A DNA stretch of 64,000 nucleotides from positions 59,374 through 123,373 of the IMG/VR virus record IMGVR_UViG_3300009128_001768. One strand, written 5' to 3'. Source of the DNA: a virus. Made by a program: the position numbers and the translations under genes. The notes under the pieces were generated by a model. It saw only the letters and a list, made by a program, of their open reading frames with translations. It ran no database searches and was not told where the DNA came from. This document shows, piece after piece, positions 9,601-18,734 of the stretch; within the stretch, counting starts at the first letter, position 1, and each line of letters starts with the position of its first letter.

Positions 9601-11481
9601 CCCACCATCATAAGTGAACGTTGATATCCCTGTTCCTTGAGCCAAAGAATTTGGAACATTCGCCACGCTTATACCAGAAGAACCCATATCGATTGTGCTG
9701 CCGTCAAGCTTGACCCTTAATTTATCAGAGCTAAATTCTAGGCCTGCGGTTGATGCAAGATCAACCGCCAGGGTTACATCGCCGGAAGCACCGCCACCTG
9801 TCAATCCCTGGCCAGCGGTAACACCAGTAATTTCTGTGCCATCTGTTGAAACGACTATCTGTCCGTTCGATGACGTAACGATGCTTACACCTGTACCGCA
9901 GGCAAGATATGGTACACCAGAAGACACTTCTTGTAGAGAGCCAGTTAAGCCCGCTGTTGTTGATATACCAAACGTATTTTTCCCTGTCCACGTATTGTCG
10001 ACACCCTTTCGAGGAACCACTGCAGTGTCGATTGCAACTGTCTGGGTAGAAGAGCCGTCAAACGAAAATGTATCAATGCCTGTTCCTTGAGAAATTGCAT
10101 ACGGCAAATTTGCAACAGATATCCCGTTATTTCCGATCGAAAGGGTACTGCCATCTAAATCAATAGAAAATAAAGTTGGTAGCTCAGCACCTTGAAAGTT
10201 CAGGTTGATCCCGCCGTTCGAAGCCGCGGCCATCAGCACGGTTCTGTCAACCAGGTCAACCAACGTACCCACAGTAGATTTTGTTATTGTAGTCCCGCCG
10301 TCAGACACAAATAGAGATGAAGACCTTGTACCAGCAGAAGACAACGATGTTGCGTCTAATCCAACTGTTGCTGCACCTGTGCCATTATACGTAAAAGTGC
10401 CAATACCTGACCCGGCGGTAAGATCTCCTCCGGCACCAAGCGAAGCAGCGATTGTTATCTGGCCAGAAGTCGGGGTATCATAAGAAATTGTAACGTTGCT
10501 ACCGCCCACAAGATATGGAACGCCAGAAGACACCTCATCATGCTTCCCCAACAGTGTACCAAATGTATTTGTTCCAGACCATGTATTGCTACTTGCCAAA
10601 AGAGGAACCGTAGATGTATCGATACCGACTGCCACGCTAGCTGTGCCGCCGTCATAACTAAATGATGATATTCCCGTTCCATGTGTTAAAGCATTCGGTA
10701 CTGACGCAACGCTTAGTCCAGACGAATTTACACTTAACGTTGGGCCATCCAGATCGGCTTTTAATTTATTTGAACTAAATTCTAAACCAGAATTTGTCGC
10801 AAGATCTACTGCGATTGTTGCCGCGGCAGTATTATTATATGAGCTTGCGCCAGAAGCAGAATCATAAATTCCGTCTCCAAAAGTAATGGCATTCGCCAAA
10901 GTGCCACCGGCGCCTGCCGCCATTAAGTTGGAGACGGAAACCTTTTTTACATTGCGTGCAGTGGGGTCATCAAGATCGTAGATGAACAGCAAGTCTCCGG
11001 AGGCGGGGGTCACAGCTAATTCTGAGTCTACATCATTTGGATTCAGACCCAGACCACTTGAAGAGAATGTAATTCCTCCGCGGTCATATAAGTCTACCTT
11101 TACTGATGCGTTTCCGCTTCCGTCATAAGTAAAGTCTTGAATTCCGTCCGCCTCTACTCCCGACAGCGTCCCGACCAGCGCGCCTGTACCCGCGGCAATC
11201 GTAACAGCGCCGTCTGAACCAGTTGTAATCGTTACATTGTTCCCTTCGCGTAGATACGTAGTACCATCAGCAAGGCGTGTTAAAGAACCAGACAATGATG
11301 GAGCGTACACCGTTGTGGCCTCAACATTACCATGGACAGCGAGAATCCGATGAAATTCCTTATCATCGAACCCGATCTGGAAGTGCTGGGGAGAAACTAT
11401 CTTTAAGATAGAATCGTCAGTTTTCGATCTTATGACCAAAAAATCAGATTTATTTAAAGATGTCCTTGATTCACGTGCCAT
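6643..11481 (-). CDS. Large modular tail fibre-like protein, 1612 aa
   Basis: This protein has a short N-terminal domain (SDFLVIRSKTDDSILKI, HFQIGFDDKEFHRILAV) and then many copies of a beta module keyed by SGSLTRL.DGTSYLR.G.NVTITTGS.G.ITI. At least seven variants are readable. A second recurring element is the run GLDLSGT.FSVDLKS, followed by SIDDS.ATITGSTFTGTV. The last 550 residues are a different Ser/Asn/Thr-rich beta region without the module. DNA copies of the modules (for example 8600-8880 against 8890-9090) are diverged mainly at silent positions, so the duplications are old and under protein-level selection. A 56-base gap separates it from the 2398-residue gene. A fibre or adhesin role is inferred. 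Confidence 0.82.
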   Translation of the reverse strand: MARESRTSLNKSDFLVIRSKTDDSILKIVSPQHFQIGFDDKEFHRILAVHGNVEATTVYAPSLSGSLTRLADGTTYLREGNNVTITTGSDGAVTIAAGTGALVGTLSGVEADGIQDFTYDGSGNASVKVDLYDRGGITFSSSGLGLNPNDVDSELAVTPASGDLLFIYDLDDPTARNVKKVSVSNLMAAGAGGTLANAITFGDGIYDSASGASSYNNTAAATIAVDLATNSGLEFSSNKLKADLDGPTLSVNSSGLSVASVPNALTHGTGISSFSYDGGTASVAVGIDTSTVPLLASSNTWSGTNTFGTLLGKHDEVSSGVPYLVGGSNVTISYDTPTSGQITIAASLGAGGDLTAGSGIGTFTYNGTGAATVGLDATSLSSAGTRSSSLFVSDGGTTITKSTVGTLVDLVDRTVLMAAASNGGINLNFQGAELPTLFSIDLDGSTLSIGNNGISVANLPYAISQGTGIDTFSFDGSSTQTVAIDTAVVPRKGVDNTWTGKNTFGISTTAGLTGSLQEVSSGVPYLACGTGVSIVTSSNGQIVVSTDGTEITGVTAGQGLTGGGASGDVTLAVDLASTAGLEFSSDKLRVKLDGSTIDMGSSGISVANVPNSLAQGTGISTFTYDGGTSGITVGIDNSVVATLTGSQFSGPVVFNAGLSGSLTRLPDGTSYLRQGDNVTITTGSSGEITISAIAGGGGVADGNAQYLVLAATSSLAQERVITMGTGLASSDDGAGNAYTLRVKDSEFAALTGSIFSGDVVAQAGLSGSLQALSDGTSYLREGSNIAIASSSAGYVTVSSTDTTYTAGSGLDLSGTAFSVDLKSGSGLVIDSAELSIDDSVLATITGSTFTGTVTAPALSGSLTRLQDGTSYLRPGNANVIITSASAGYISISSTDTDTTYTAGDGLDLSGTEFSVDLKSNSGLVIDSTELSIDDSIIATITGSTFTGTVTAPALSGSLTKLQDGTSYLIAGSNVTITTGSSGAVTVAASGGEISVVSGSSSVSSISTLNLSKLGVISDLGGGVVAVTGSIGDAEDGSYSDGLFTDFSTVTPVGTAVDRFNEVLKGLAPSAAPGLDDMNCSDSGTSAVLSFGSSQSISGYTNARPSTLTPTDNLSDIDINGTFNSTAASNDLRRACFGGSTVINGTLNADVSADGVNYAAYSFGNGNQGTLKLFVNDNSTAIHSVDLSSFGSGNSLNGNGSGFNLSATTPGHFSDSSNFETFQHRQGTYTITAADQQSGWNYARVVHTIAGADITCNYVEWVNDPDSNALSSDNSAMDSLSMTGTKNLSGVKYNTGGTAEYRIRVLNAYRNVYSTSTISFNGTNCSVSSQAFPSINHAGGEDETKILHLTGSATITGDPILDGSISVSTNVPAPLKSNLSSAGSQSISGILLYDLSDTSTATSETFRGESYRLISGSYNTQANVTAGGSAWDSTTSLAGVDGLLFYNSRLYAPPQGGDSGDFRNTSDGGSITNGPSSNVNYSGITSGTRTFYRYFQNTSGGSKTGFDLTINGSGTIASQATTLTTSNLHVLIKLPTTTAAFETGWMDLAISFATGQTSDGDGCLDGSLDSSLNATNTATFGTQSVGSNEYIVVKIEADASSTGYISSMSVSWS

Positions 11482-11537
11482 TCAACATTCCCGTTACGTA
11501 ACACTAAATATTACGAAAAGCAACGTGGTAGCCGGTA

Positions 11538-14500
11538 TTATCTAAGCGTCGTTCGAGAAACCATATTACCGATATCGATAGACACGAATGGGTTTGTTGT
11601 AGGAGTCCGTTGGGCCTCACCCTCAAAATACGGGATGGAAGAAGTCATAAACGTGCTTATGTTCTGGCATGATGTTTTGCTAGCATCATCTATAGGATTA
11701 CCGTCAGCATCAACAAAAATACAAGAAACAGCGGCGTCACCTGTCCCTCGAGGCGTCTCATCGTCTCCTGTGTTGAAGAACTTCGTATAACGTCGTTGCT
11801 CTAACATGTCCCTCAGCTGGCCGTATCTATCCGGTCGAAAAACTGCGTTTGTGTAAGACCAAACATAATTCTTAAGGCCATACTTGACACCTTCTGGATG
11901 GTCAAGACGCATGGAGAAGGCCTGCTGGCTGGAGGGGATGGCGTATGTATTTAAGCTTTTGCGGTTCCAGGTAAATCCATTTGTGGTACCTCCGGTGGAA
12001 GAAAGATAGCCCGAGCCATCATAGAAATATGCGCCACCAGTTGTTGCGAATCCAAATAGAGCGGCAGCCATTGCCTTGTCTGCTGTGTCTTCTGATTGTC
12101 GACACTCCAGAGTCGGGTACGTGAGGAGCTTCCCCCTCGACGCGTAAGCCGCTCGCACCAGCGGGCTTTGGAGATAAGCAGTAAGACTTCGGGGCGGACC
12201 GAGACGTGCCCATCCCCACCTAAAAGGCCTGGGGATGAGCTGGGCCCAGCCGTAGTTCAGCCCTGGTTGCGGAATGGTGCGGTAGCTCGATTGGTCGGCG
12301 GGGTCTTTCAATACTCTATCCACGTCATCATATCTACTCTCAAAAGGAAATGCGCCGACCCACCCATTATTTACAGCGGCAAGCCCTTCGCTGCTGCTAG
12401 GATCGGAATACCGAGTCGAGGCCTGGAGTCTATAGAACAGATTCTGACCAGATGTGTCGGGAGTCTTCCCGTCAATTTTCCAGATCTGTGATACAGTGGG
12501 CAGAACGGAGTCCCAATACACTTCACTTTGGTCTGGCAAGACCACAAATCGTTGCAATGACTTGTTAAAAGACAGGTTTCCATCCCAGCCAGTGGCTGCC
12601 ACCTTCCGGACGTAGATATTACGATCACCCGAAAAGGGGTTGTCCTTCTTATCGTCCTGTGGTATGTATCGAGCGCTACCTGTTATATATTGATCCAGGT
12701 AAGAACCGCTGTATGCTGTCTTGTCATCGACCAAGAACTGGTCCATGACCGGGTTATCGAAGTGAAGGGCCTCGTGTACGGCGTTTGTGACCAGGGGCTG
12801 GTTCAACTCCGCGGGATGAGGTTTATTATCACGTAACAGAGTACCGTACAAGACAAGTCGCGCTTTACCGGCTTTCAAGACAGTTTGACGGATCTGCTCA
12901 GACAGGTTCCTTCGATTGACCCCAGGTCGGAACTCATTCGGTACATAATTTGGGGTGCTCTGGTCGTTCTTTGCGCTGAAATCGTTGCCCTCGACACCCT
13001 GATACCCTTTCTCGTCAGCTCTAGAAAATGGCCCAGAAATACTGTTCAACGGCTTAGGAGCACCCTCATTCATTCCACCGATCGCCGGCTGGAAGCCAAG
13101 CACCAGTTTATCTCCAGGCTCTAGTACATAAGGAGAATTATACGTATATGTACGAGCTAGGGTACCTGTCGTTTGGGTCATCGCACCGATACAAAACGGC
13201 CAGTTCGTTACCGCATTTGCAGCGACGAAATAACCAGAATTGTTTGTAGAAGCCGACTTCAGTGCTTCGAAAGTGGTCGACCATTCTTCAGAGTCTGCGC
13301 CTGGGGCATACGGCAGTGATTGGTTCAAGTGATACTGTGAAACGGCCACCCAGTCGCTATACGCTTGATTACCCTGCTGGGTTAGTGTAGATCTTAGGTT
13401 AGAAAAATCAATCGGTTGAAAGCTGGACGTCTGGACAAAATGAGCCGAGCCAATCGGACCGGTCCACCCATAGTCCCCCCAAAAAGATCGCGGATCCCAT
13501 GACTCGAGAAAGTCGCTATATGCACCCGTCACTACCCCCTTCACGGAGGGCACATACGATAATTTTTGTGATGTGGGTACATCCCCCGGGACGGACTTGA
13601 CGATTGATCTTCCAGACGATAGGCCGACACTCCTGAACACATGACTTACGCTGGTGAATTCGTCAATTTGATGGACATAACTACTTTCTCTCGGGTAGAA
13701 GACGCCTTCTTCGCTATCGTTTATATTCTGGGGTACGACAGGAGTAACATAAGAACCGACAGTGGTGCCCGGCGTCCAGCGAGCATCATATTGGTAAAAG
13801 AGAGTGTTGAAAGTTCCTCCAGCGACGGCGCCGGCGGCGTTGGAATTCTTGATGTCAGTTAACATCGTAAATGTTCCTGAGCTCAAGATATTCTGGCTAG
13901 CAGTATGATAATATTGGACATTGGTTGGCCACGGCTCCCGACTCGCCGTCGCGACGAGATACGCGGAGGAAGGCTTGAGCTTATACCATGGTGTCGAGAC
14001 CAGGTCGCCGGTGGCTGGATCCCAAACTCCGCGCGGGACACCACCCCGCCACCCTAATACGCCAGGTGTGGGATCAGCAGCCCACAGCTTAACGAATCGC
14101 TCACCGTGATCCAATCTGATCGAAGTCTCACGGCGAAGACCAGCTTCGAGAAGAGTCTGTCCCGTCAAGGATCCAGTAATCCCAAAACCGCCCCACGTAA
14201 AAAAATCATTCGCGCCGTGGCCGATGGTGGCATTCTCTTCATTCAATCCTACTGCCGCTGCTTCAGAAACGAATAACAGCGGATTCGAAACAAAAGAACC
14301 ACCTCCCGCTTCGTACGATCCAGAGTGCGGCTGACCTACAAAAATTGTGGGAAGACCTTGGAGGTTAGCAGAAGGCGCGCCCCCCTTGCCCGTGGCGAGA
14401 TTCGCTGTATCTATACCAAGCGTATTGTAGCGCGCCTGGAATGGATAATAAGCATTCGAGAAATTGAGACCGACGTACTCCGACTTGATCGCTGGGTTCT

Positions 14501-17500
14501 GCATGTCTTTTGTGGGATGTCGCGAACCACCGCGGAGGTCGGCGTAAGGGAGACCTGACGAATCTGGGGACCGGTATCCAAGCCCCATCGGATCGAGGTA
14601 TTGTTGTTTGACCGTCGTGAAGAGTGAGTGCGGAAACCCCGACCTCGGAGAGGCGCCCACATTATAGAACTTGTTGGTTGACCCAGACATACCGCTGCGC
14701 AAGACGTGAGTTTCTTGCCAGGATGAACCACTCTTGAATGCCTGACAGTCGGACGTAGAACGAGTGTAGCCGTAATGAGCTATCTGACCGTACGTTATCA
14801 ATTCTCTAATTTTATCGGTTGAGACGGAAGTGATTGGAAACTTGTCGGGAACAACAGGATCCCAATCTTTCTTCCGGCCTTCCATTGGCCACTGCCGCGA
14901 GCGTTGAGGAGACGCTAATGTCGAGTACTGCGCTTTTTGTGGGCTTGAGCGATCGACAGTGCCCTTTGCTTGTCTCATTAGAAAGAACGTATCACATCTC
15001 CAGAAAGGTACTCCGCCAGGGGTTTGAACAGACATAGTTGGTATCAATTCACGAATAGCTCCGTTGAACGTCGTCTTAGGCGCTTGGGTGGCGGGGGTCC
15101 CGCCGGCGAACATTGGATTTTGTACGACCTTGTAAAATCCGTCATCCGATGGTAACAACATCCCCTTACCGAGATTGCTGAGGTGACTATTGGCTTGGTC
15201 GCCGTGCTGACCACCCATACCACCCATAAGCGGAAATCGGCCATACGAGAAAACGTCATGGGAAAGTACTCCCGGCGCCTTCGGACTATATTTTGACGGT
15301 GCTTCCATGTACCATTCTGGTAACGTAGTTCCTAATCTGTTGCGCGCACCGGTGACGCCCAGGTCGTTATTCTGGAAAAAACGTAGAGATCCGGAGAGAT
15401 TGGTGTCCGTGTCGCCTGTGTGTGGGATGCACCCTTCCTCCATCTTCCATACCTGGAAATCGGCAAGTTGGCCATTGAAGCCGCGCGCTCCGTCGTTACG
15501 GTTACCTATCACACAGTCATGGTTAGCGTCCTCGAAACCGGCCCAATATATCGAGCCGTAATCAGACGGATCGATTGTCGCAGTCATCGCCTTGTAAGTG
15601 CCCCATTGTGCCGGCACGGTTTCGGCGTCTTCTCCTTCTATGGTGACACCAGGGAGGTCGCTTGTTATCCATGCCTGGCAGGACGCGGGGTTTCCAGTAC
15701 CGGTGTACTCACCGCGAGAAGCGGACTGAGCGAACTCCCCAGGGTGGAACCTAAGCACAAGATGGTACCATGCCCCATTGCTTGGATCGATCACCACATC
15801 ATTTGTGCCCCACTGGGCTTCATGCATGCTGCCTGCGGAAGACGTCAGCGCTGGCTGGTAATAATTGGCATTAAAATAAAGTTTTGGGCCCGGCCCGGCG
15901 TCATAGAAGAAAGCAGCCATATTACCGAGACCTGTGTTGCTATCGTCGCCAAAGTGGAATAGCCGACCGTAGCTGCCGCCGCCGGCGCCGAGGTACCTGA
16001 ACCACATCGAAAACCATATATCGCCGTAAGCGAGAGCTTGACCATTATTACCGCGATATGGATTATGGGGACCGATATACGAATTCATCTGAGAACCACT
16101 TCCGATAACAAACCCATTCGTACCGCCATTGAAGGCGTAAGAACAACCCTGTAGTCCTCTACTCGGCGTTTGGTTACGATCGAGAGTCGGCATGGTGAGA
16201 GCGGCGCTCGGCGCGACGGCGCGGAGAAATCCATCCCAAGGCGTTCGACCTAACTGATCGAACGCGAAGAGGGTTTCGCCGAGGCCGATGTCGGCGGAAT
16301 CACGGCAGCCCTCAGGATGGCTATCGTATATTTTGCCGGAAAAGTTAGGATCGTGATCCATTCGGTACCGGAGCCACGGCCCCCGAGGGTTAGTGTACCG
16401 TCGCTGGCCACCTTGTGGTCCGGTGAGACAAGAGGCAGACTCAGGAGGCACATGGGCGCCCGGGTACTCATTGCCATTCTTGTCTGTCAGGTTCTGAAGG
16501 CTTGTGTCACCGCACAGTACTGTTCCTATACCTTCACCGCCATGACCTGGGACATGTCCCAGGTCTCCCTGGAGGTCATTAGTTGTTACCAATGTAGTGC
16601 CGGCCCCTCTATCGGCACGCGCTCGACCGGGGATCGCTTTACTGGAATCCGAAGATGAAACCGCAAGGAGCGTCCCGGGATCGCTACCGTCTCTTACGAC
16701 GTATCCGAGCCCATCATCACCCGACTCTATAAATTCCATATCATGGGTGATCTCCATCTTTTCCAACAAAAATGGAGCAGATATATACTTCGACATATCA
16801 AGAAGCTGGCTATCGGAAGCATCCCACTTTTGATCGAACGGAAATCCGAACCAATCAGTCGGCCGGCCGCGGGCTGCCAGAGGAAGGAGAGGCTCTGCTT
16901 CATCAGGAGATATCGCAAAACCTGTCGTTGCGGCGAAGGCAATCGACGTACTCGCCATCAGGAAAGAACCTGATGCACCAGTGCCTGGGACCTCAACTCC
17001 GCCGGAGGGTGCTGAACCTACCTCATCTAGCGAAACTGTCCCAGTGACATCCCAACCCTTGGTATTGAAATTATAATAGCATATACTATTGATGCTCGCA
17101 GGGTCGGGATGGCGGACGGTGTCCTGGCTAAGAGGATATGGATATGAATCGTACGGGCCCTCGGAATTGGGTGATATCAAAAGCGTTGACCTATGACCCA
17201 TTGTGGTGTCTGTCTCGCTACTGAGGTCTATAACGATCGCGATCCTATCTCCCAGTTTTTGATCGAACCCCAGCATCGTTTCTTTGGCAGTCGCTATTGT
17301 CGCTGTTGTCAGAGACGTATCGATACGACTATCGTCGAATGGCGCCATGGTGCCTTCAACCCCACCGCGCAGCCCAGCGTCAGCAGTGCTACCAGACATG
17401 TTCATAATGAAGACTTCTTTATTCATCAAACCCGGACGAACGCGGTGGGAAAGATCTGCTGACGCAGTTATACGTGTCTCTATACGATGATCATCTCCCG

Positions 17501-18734
17501 AACGATCGCCGGAGCCCGAATGATAAGATCTAAGGTGGCCTTGACGAGTTGACTCATAAAGATATGTGGGTAGCATATCTGGAAACATAACGGGCGTGTC
17601 TGTGGTAAACACAAGCGTGTCTTCATCACTAAACGGAGTTACCGGCTCATTTCCAAGCCGTCCCTGATCACCGGTTCTGCTAATCGACGGGTATGTCCGG
17701 AGCTCATTATCCATACGCTTAAGAACGGTGCGCGGACCTCGGTTATCCAGTCCGGATGTATGCCGATTAAATCTAGCAGTGTGTGAAGTTGTGGTACCGG
17801 GGGAGCCGTCACTCCAGCCGGAACCTATTGCTTGTGACAATTCATCAGATATCCATCCATCGAATATCGCCAATTCACTAATTCTAGAGCATTGCCCCCA
17901 ATCGTTGCTGTCATTAAAGCTTGAATTGGGAGATGAATTATAGTCACCGTAACCGACAAATATCTGTGGGTTCGTTAACGTAACAGGAATTCCGCTTATG
18001 CTTTGCGCGTTCTTGGGACGTTGCGAGCCATCAGCTTCCTTCCATGCTTCAAGACTCGTGGAACCATCTTTTACACACCCAACGATCGTGTACCATTCTT
18101 GTTGGGTTATACTAACGTTGGCAGCAGTTTCGGACTGGTTGGTAAAAACTCGTAATTCGATTGTGGGAACCCCAGAAGTGCTAGTAACAGAAAAAGACAC
18201 TTGTGTGGTGTTCAATTGAGATATAGAGAAAATCAGCTCGTTAAAGGTACTGGTGGAGGATTTTGCGAATTTAAAACGAAAAACGAATGTACACCCCTTG
18301 GTACTTACTGGATCTATACCTTGTAAACCTTCCTGAAGAAGAAACCGGCCGCCTCGAGTAGAAAAATCAAACGTGCGTTTCGGATACGGACGGATGGCTC
18401 GTCGATCTGTACCGGGAATCAATTCAGCCGAGTATACGGTAGATGGATCCCCCCTGTTGTCAGTGAACATCTCCCGATCGAGAGAAAGTTCTGGAGGAAG
18501 GGCTGGAAGCATACTGCCCAATGTAATGCTCCCCGTCACAACATTCATCCCGCCCTGTTTCCCCGACCTGTCGGGAATTATCGCGGCGGAGTCGTCACCG
18601 CCATCAACATACTCGTTAAAGCGATAGTGCGCTAGACAGCTGCTGGACAGATCCCACCTCTTACCGTGTGCACCTTCCGACGAAATAAAACGCGAAAGGT
18701 CTGGAATAAACGGTGTTTTCTTCCCTCTAAACAT
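11538..18734 (-). CDS. Giant LamG-type virion protein, 2398 aa
   Basis: This is the largest gene in the window. Two LamG/concanavalin-like regions are recognisable: about residues 30-290 (HYRFNEYVDGG, FVFRFKFA, EWYTIVGCV, ISELAIFDGW) and about residues 860-1100 (CSYAFNGGTNG, IWFSMWFRYLG, GAWYHLVLRFHPG, GQLADFQVWKMEEG). The remaining 1300 residues carry no motif I can name. The ATG overlaps the TAA of the upstream LamG gene (TAATG). DNA composition is distinctly GC-rich: the line at 16381-16440 has 38 G+C of 60, against 20 of 60 at 43021-43080. LamG folds often bind glycans or proteins, so a peripheral tail or baseplate adhesin is likely. No catalytic motif was found. Confidence 0.82.
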   Translation of the reverse strand: MFRGKKTPFIPDLSRFISSEGAHGKRWDLSSSCLAHYRFNEYVDGGDDSAAIIPDRSGKQGGMNVVTGSITLGSMLPALPPELSLDREMFTDNRGDPSTVYSAELIPGTDRRAIRPYPKRTFDFSTRGGRFLLQEGLQGIDPVSTKGCTFVFRFKFAKSSTSTFNELIFSISQLNTTQVSFSVTSTSGVPTIELRVFTNQSETAANVSITQQEWYTIVGCVKDGSTSLEAWKEADGSQRPKNAQSISGIPVTLTNPQIFVGYGDYNSSPNSSFNDSNDWGQCSRISELAIFDGWISDELSQAIGSGWSDGSPGTTTSHTARFNRHTSGLDNRGPRTVLKRMDNELRTYPSISRTGDQGRLGNEPVTPFSDEDTLVFTTDTPVMFPDMLPTYLYESTRQGHLRSYHSGSGDRSGDDHRIETRITASADLSHRVRPGLMNKEVFIMNMSGSTADAGLRGGVEGTMAPFDDSRIDTSLTTATIATAKETMLGFDQKLGDRIAIVIDLSSETDTTMGHRSTLLISPNSEGPYDSYPYPLSQDTVRHPDPASINSICYYNFNTKGWDVTGTVSLDEVGSAPSGGVEVPGTGASGSFLMASTSIAFAATTGFAISPDEAEPLLPLAARGRPTDWFGFPFDQKWDASDSQLLDMSKYISAPFLLEKMEITHDMEFIESGDDGLGYVVRDGSDPGTLLAVSSSDSSKAIPGRARADRGAGTTLVTTNDLQGDLGHVPGHGGEGIGTVLCGDTSLQNLTDKNGNEYPGAHVPPESASCLTGPQGGQRRYTNPRGPWLRYRMDHDPNFSGKIYDSHPEGCRDSADIGLGETLFAFDQLGRTPWDGFLRAVAPSAALTMPTLDRNQTPSRGLQGCSYAFNGGTNGFVIGSGSQMNSYIGPHNPYRGNNGQALAYGDIWFSMWFRYLGAGGGSYGRLFHFGDDSNTGLGNMAAFFYDAGPGPKLYFNANYYQPALTSSAGSMHEAQWGTNDVVIDPSNGAWYHLVLRFHPGEFAQSASRGEYTGTGNPASCQAWITSDLPGVTIEGEDAETVPAQWGTYKAMTATIDPSDYGSIYWAGFEDANHDCVIGNRNDGARGFNGQLADFQVWKMEEGCIPHTGDTDTNLSGSLRFFQNNDLGVTGARNRLGTTLPEWYMEAPSKYSPKAPGVLSHDVFSYGRFPLMGGMGGQHGDQANSHLSNLGKGMLLPSDDGFYKVVQNPMFAGGTPATQAPKTTFNGAIRELIPTMSVQTPGGVPFWRCDTFFLMRQAKGTVDRSSPQKAQYSTLASPQRSRQWPMEGRKKDWDPVVPDKFPITSVSTDKIRELITYGQIAHYGYTRSTSDCQAFKSGSSWQETHVLRSGMSGSTNKFYNVGASPRSGFPHSLFTTVKQQYLDPMGLGYRSPDSSGLPYADLRGGSRHPTKDMQNPAIKSEYVGLNFSNAYYPFQARYNTLGIDTANLATGKGGAPSANLQGLPTIFVGQPHSGSYEAGGGSFVSNPLLFVSEAAAVGLNEENATIGHGANDFFTWGGFGITGSLTGQTLLEAGLRRETSIRLDHGERFVKLWAADPTPGVLGWRGGVPRGVWDPATGDLVSTPWYKLKPSSAYLVATASREPWPTNVQYYHTASQNILSSGTFTMLTDIKNSNAAGAVAGGTFNTLFYQYDARWTPGTTVGSYVTPVVPQNINDSEEGVFYPRESSYVHQIDEFTSVSHVFRSVGLSSGRSIVKSVPGDVPTSQKLSYVPSVKGVVTGAYSDFLESWDPRSFWGDYGWTGPIGSAHFVQTSSFQPIDFSNLRSTLTQQGNQAYSDWVAVSQYHLNQSLPYAPGADSEEWSTTFEALKSASTNNSGYFVAANAVTNWPFCIGAMTQTTGTLARTYTYNSPYVLEPGDKLVLGFQPAIGGMNEGAPKPLNSISGPFSRADEKGYQGVEGNDFSAKNDQSTPNYVPNEFRPGVNRRNLSEQIRQTVLKAGKARLVLYGTLLRDNKPHPAELNQPLVTNAVHEALHFDNPVMDQFLVDDKTAYSGSYLDQYITGSARYIPQDDKKDNPFSGDRNIYVRKVAATGWDGNLSFNKSLQRFVVLPDQSEVYWDSVLPTVSQIWKIDGKTPDTSGQNLFYRLQASTRYSDPSSSEGLAAVNNGWVGAFPFESRYDDVDRVLKDPADQSSYRTIPQPGLNYGWAQLIPRPFRWGWARLGPPRSLTAYLQSPLVRAAYASRGKLLTYPTLECRQSEDTADKAMAAALFGFATTGGAYFYDGSGYLSSTGGTTNGFTWNRKSLNTYAIPSSQQAFSMRLDHPEGVKYGLKNYVWSYTNAVFRPDRYGQLRDMLEQRRYTKFFNTGDDETPRGTGDAAVSCIFVDADGNPIDDASKTSCQNISTFMTSSIPYFEGEAQRTPTTNPFVSIDIGNMVSRTTLR

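Noticed and set aside
12096-15962. Long open frames on the plus strand (for example 12096-12491, 15420-15962)
   Set aside because: They lie opposite the 2398-residue gene, have no recognisable domains or start signals, and their composition reflects the GC-rich opposite strand. They are shadows of the real gene.
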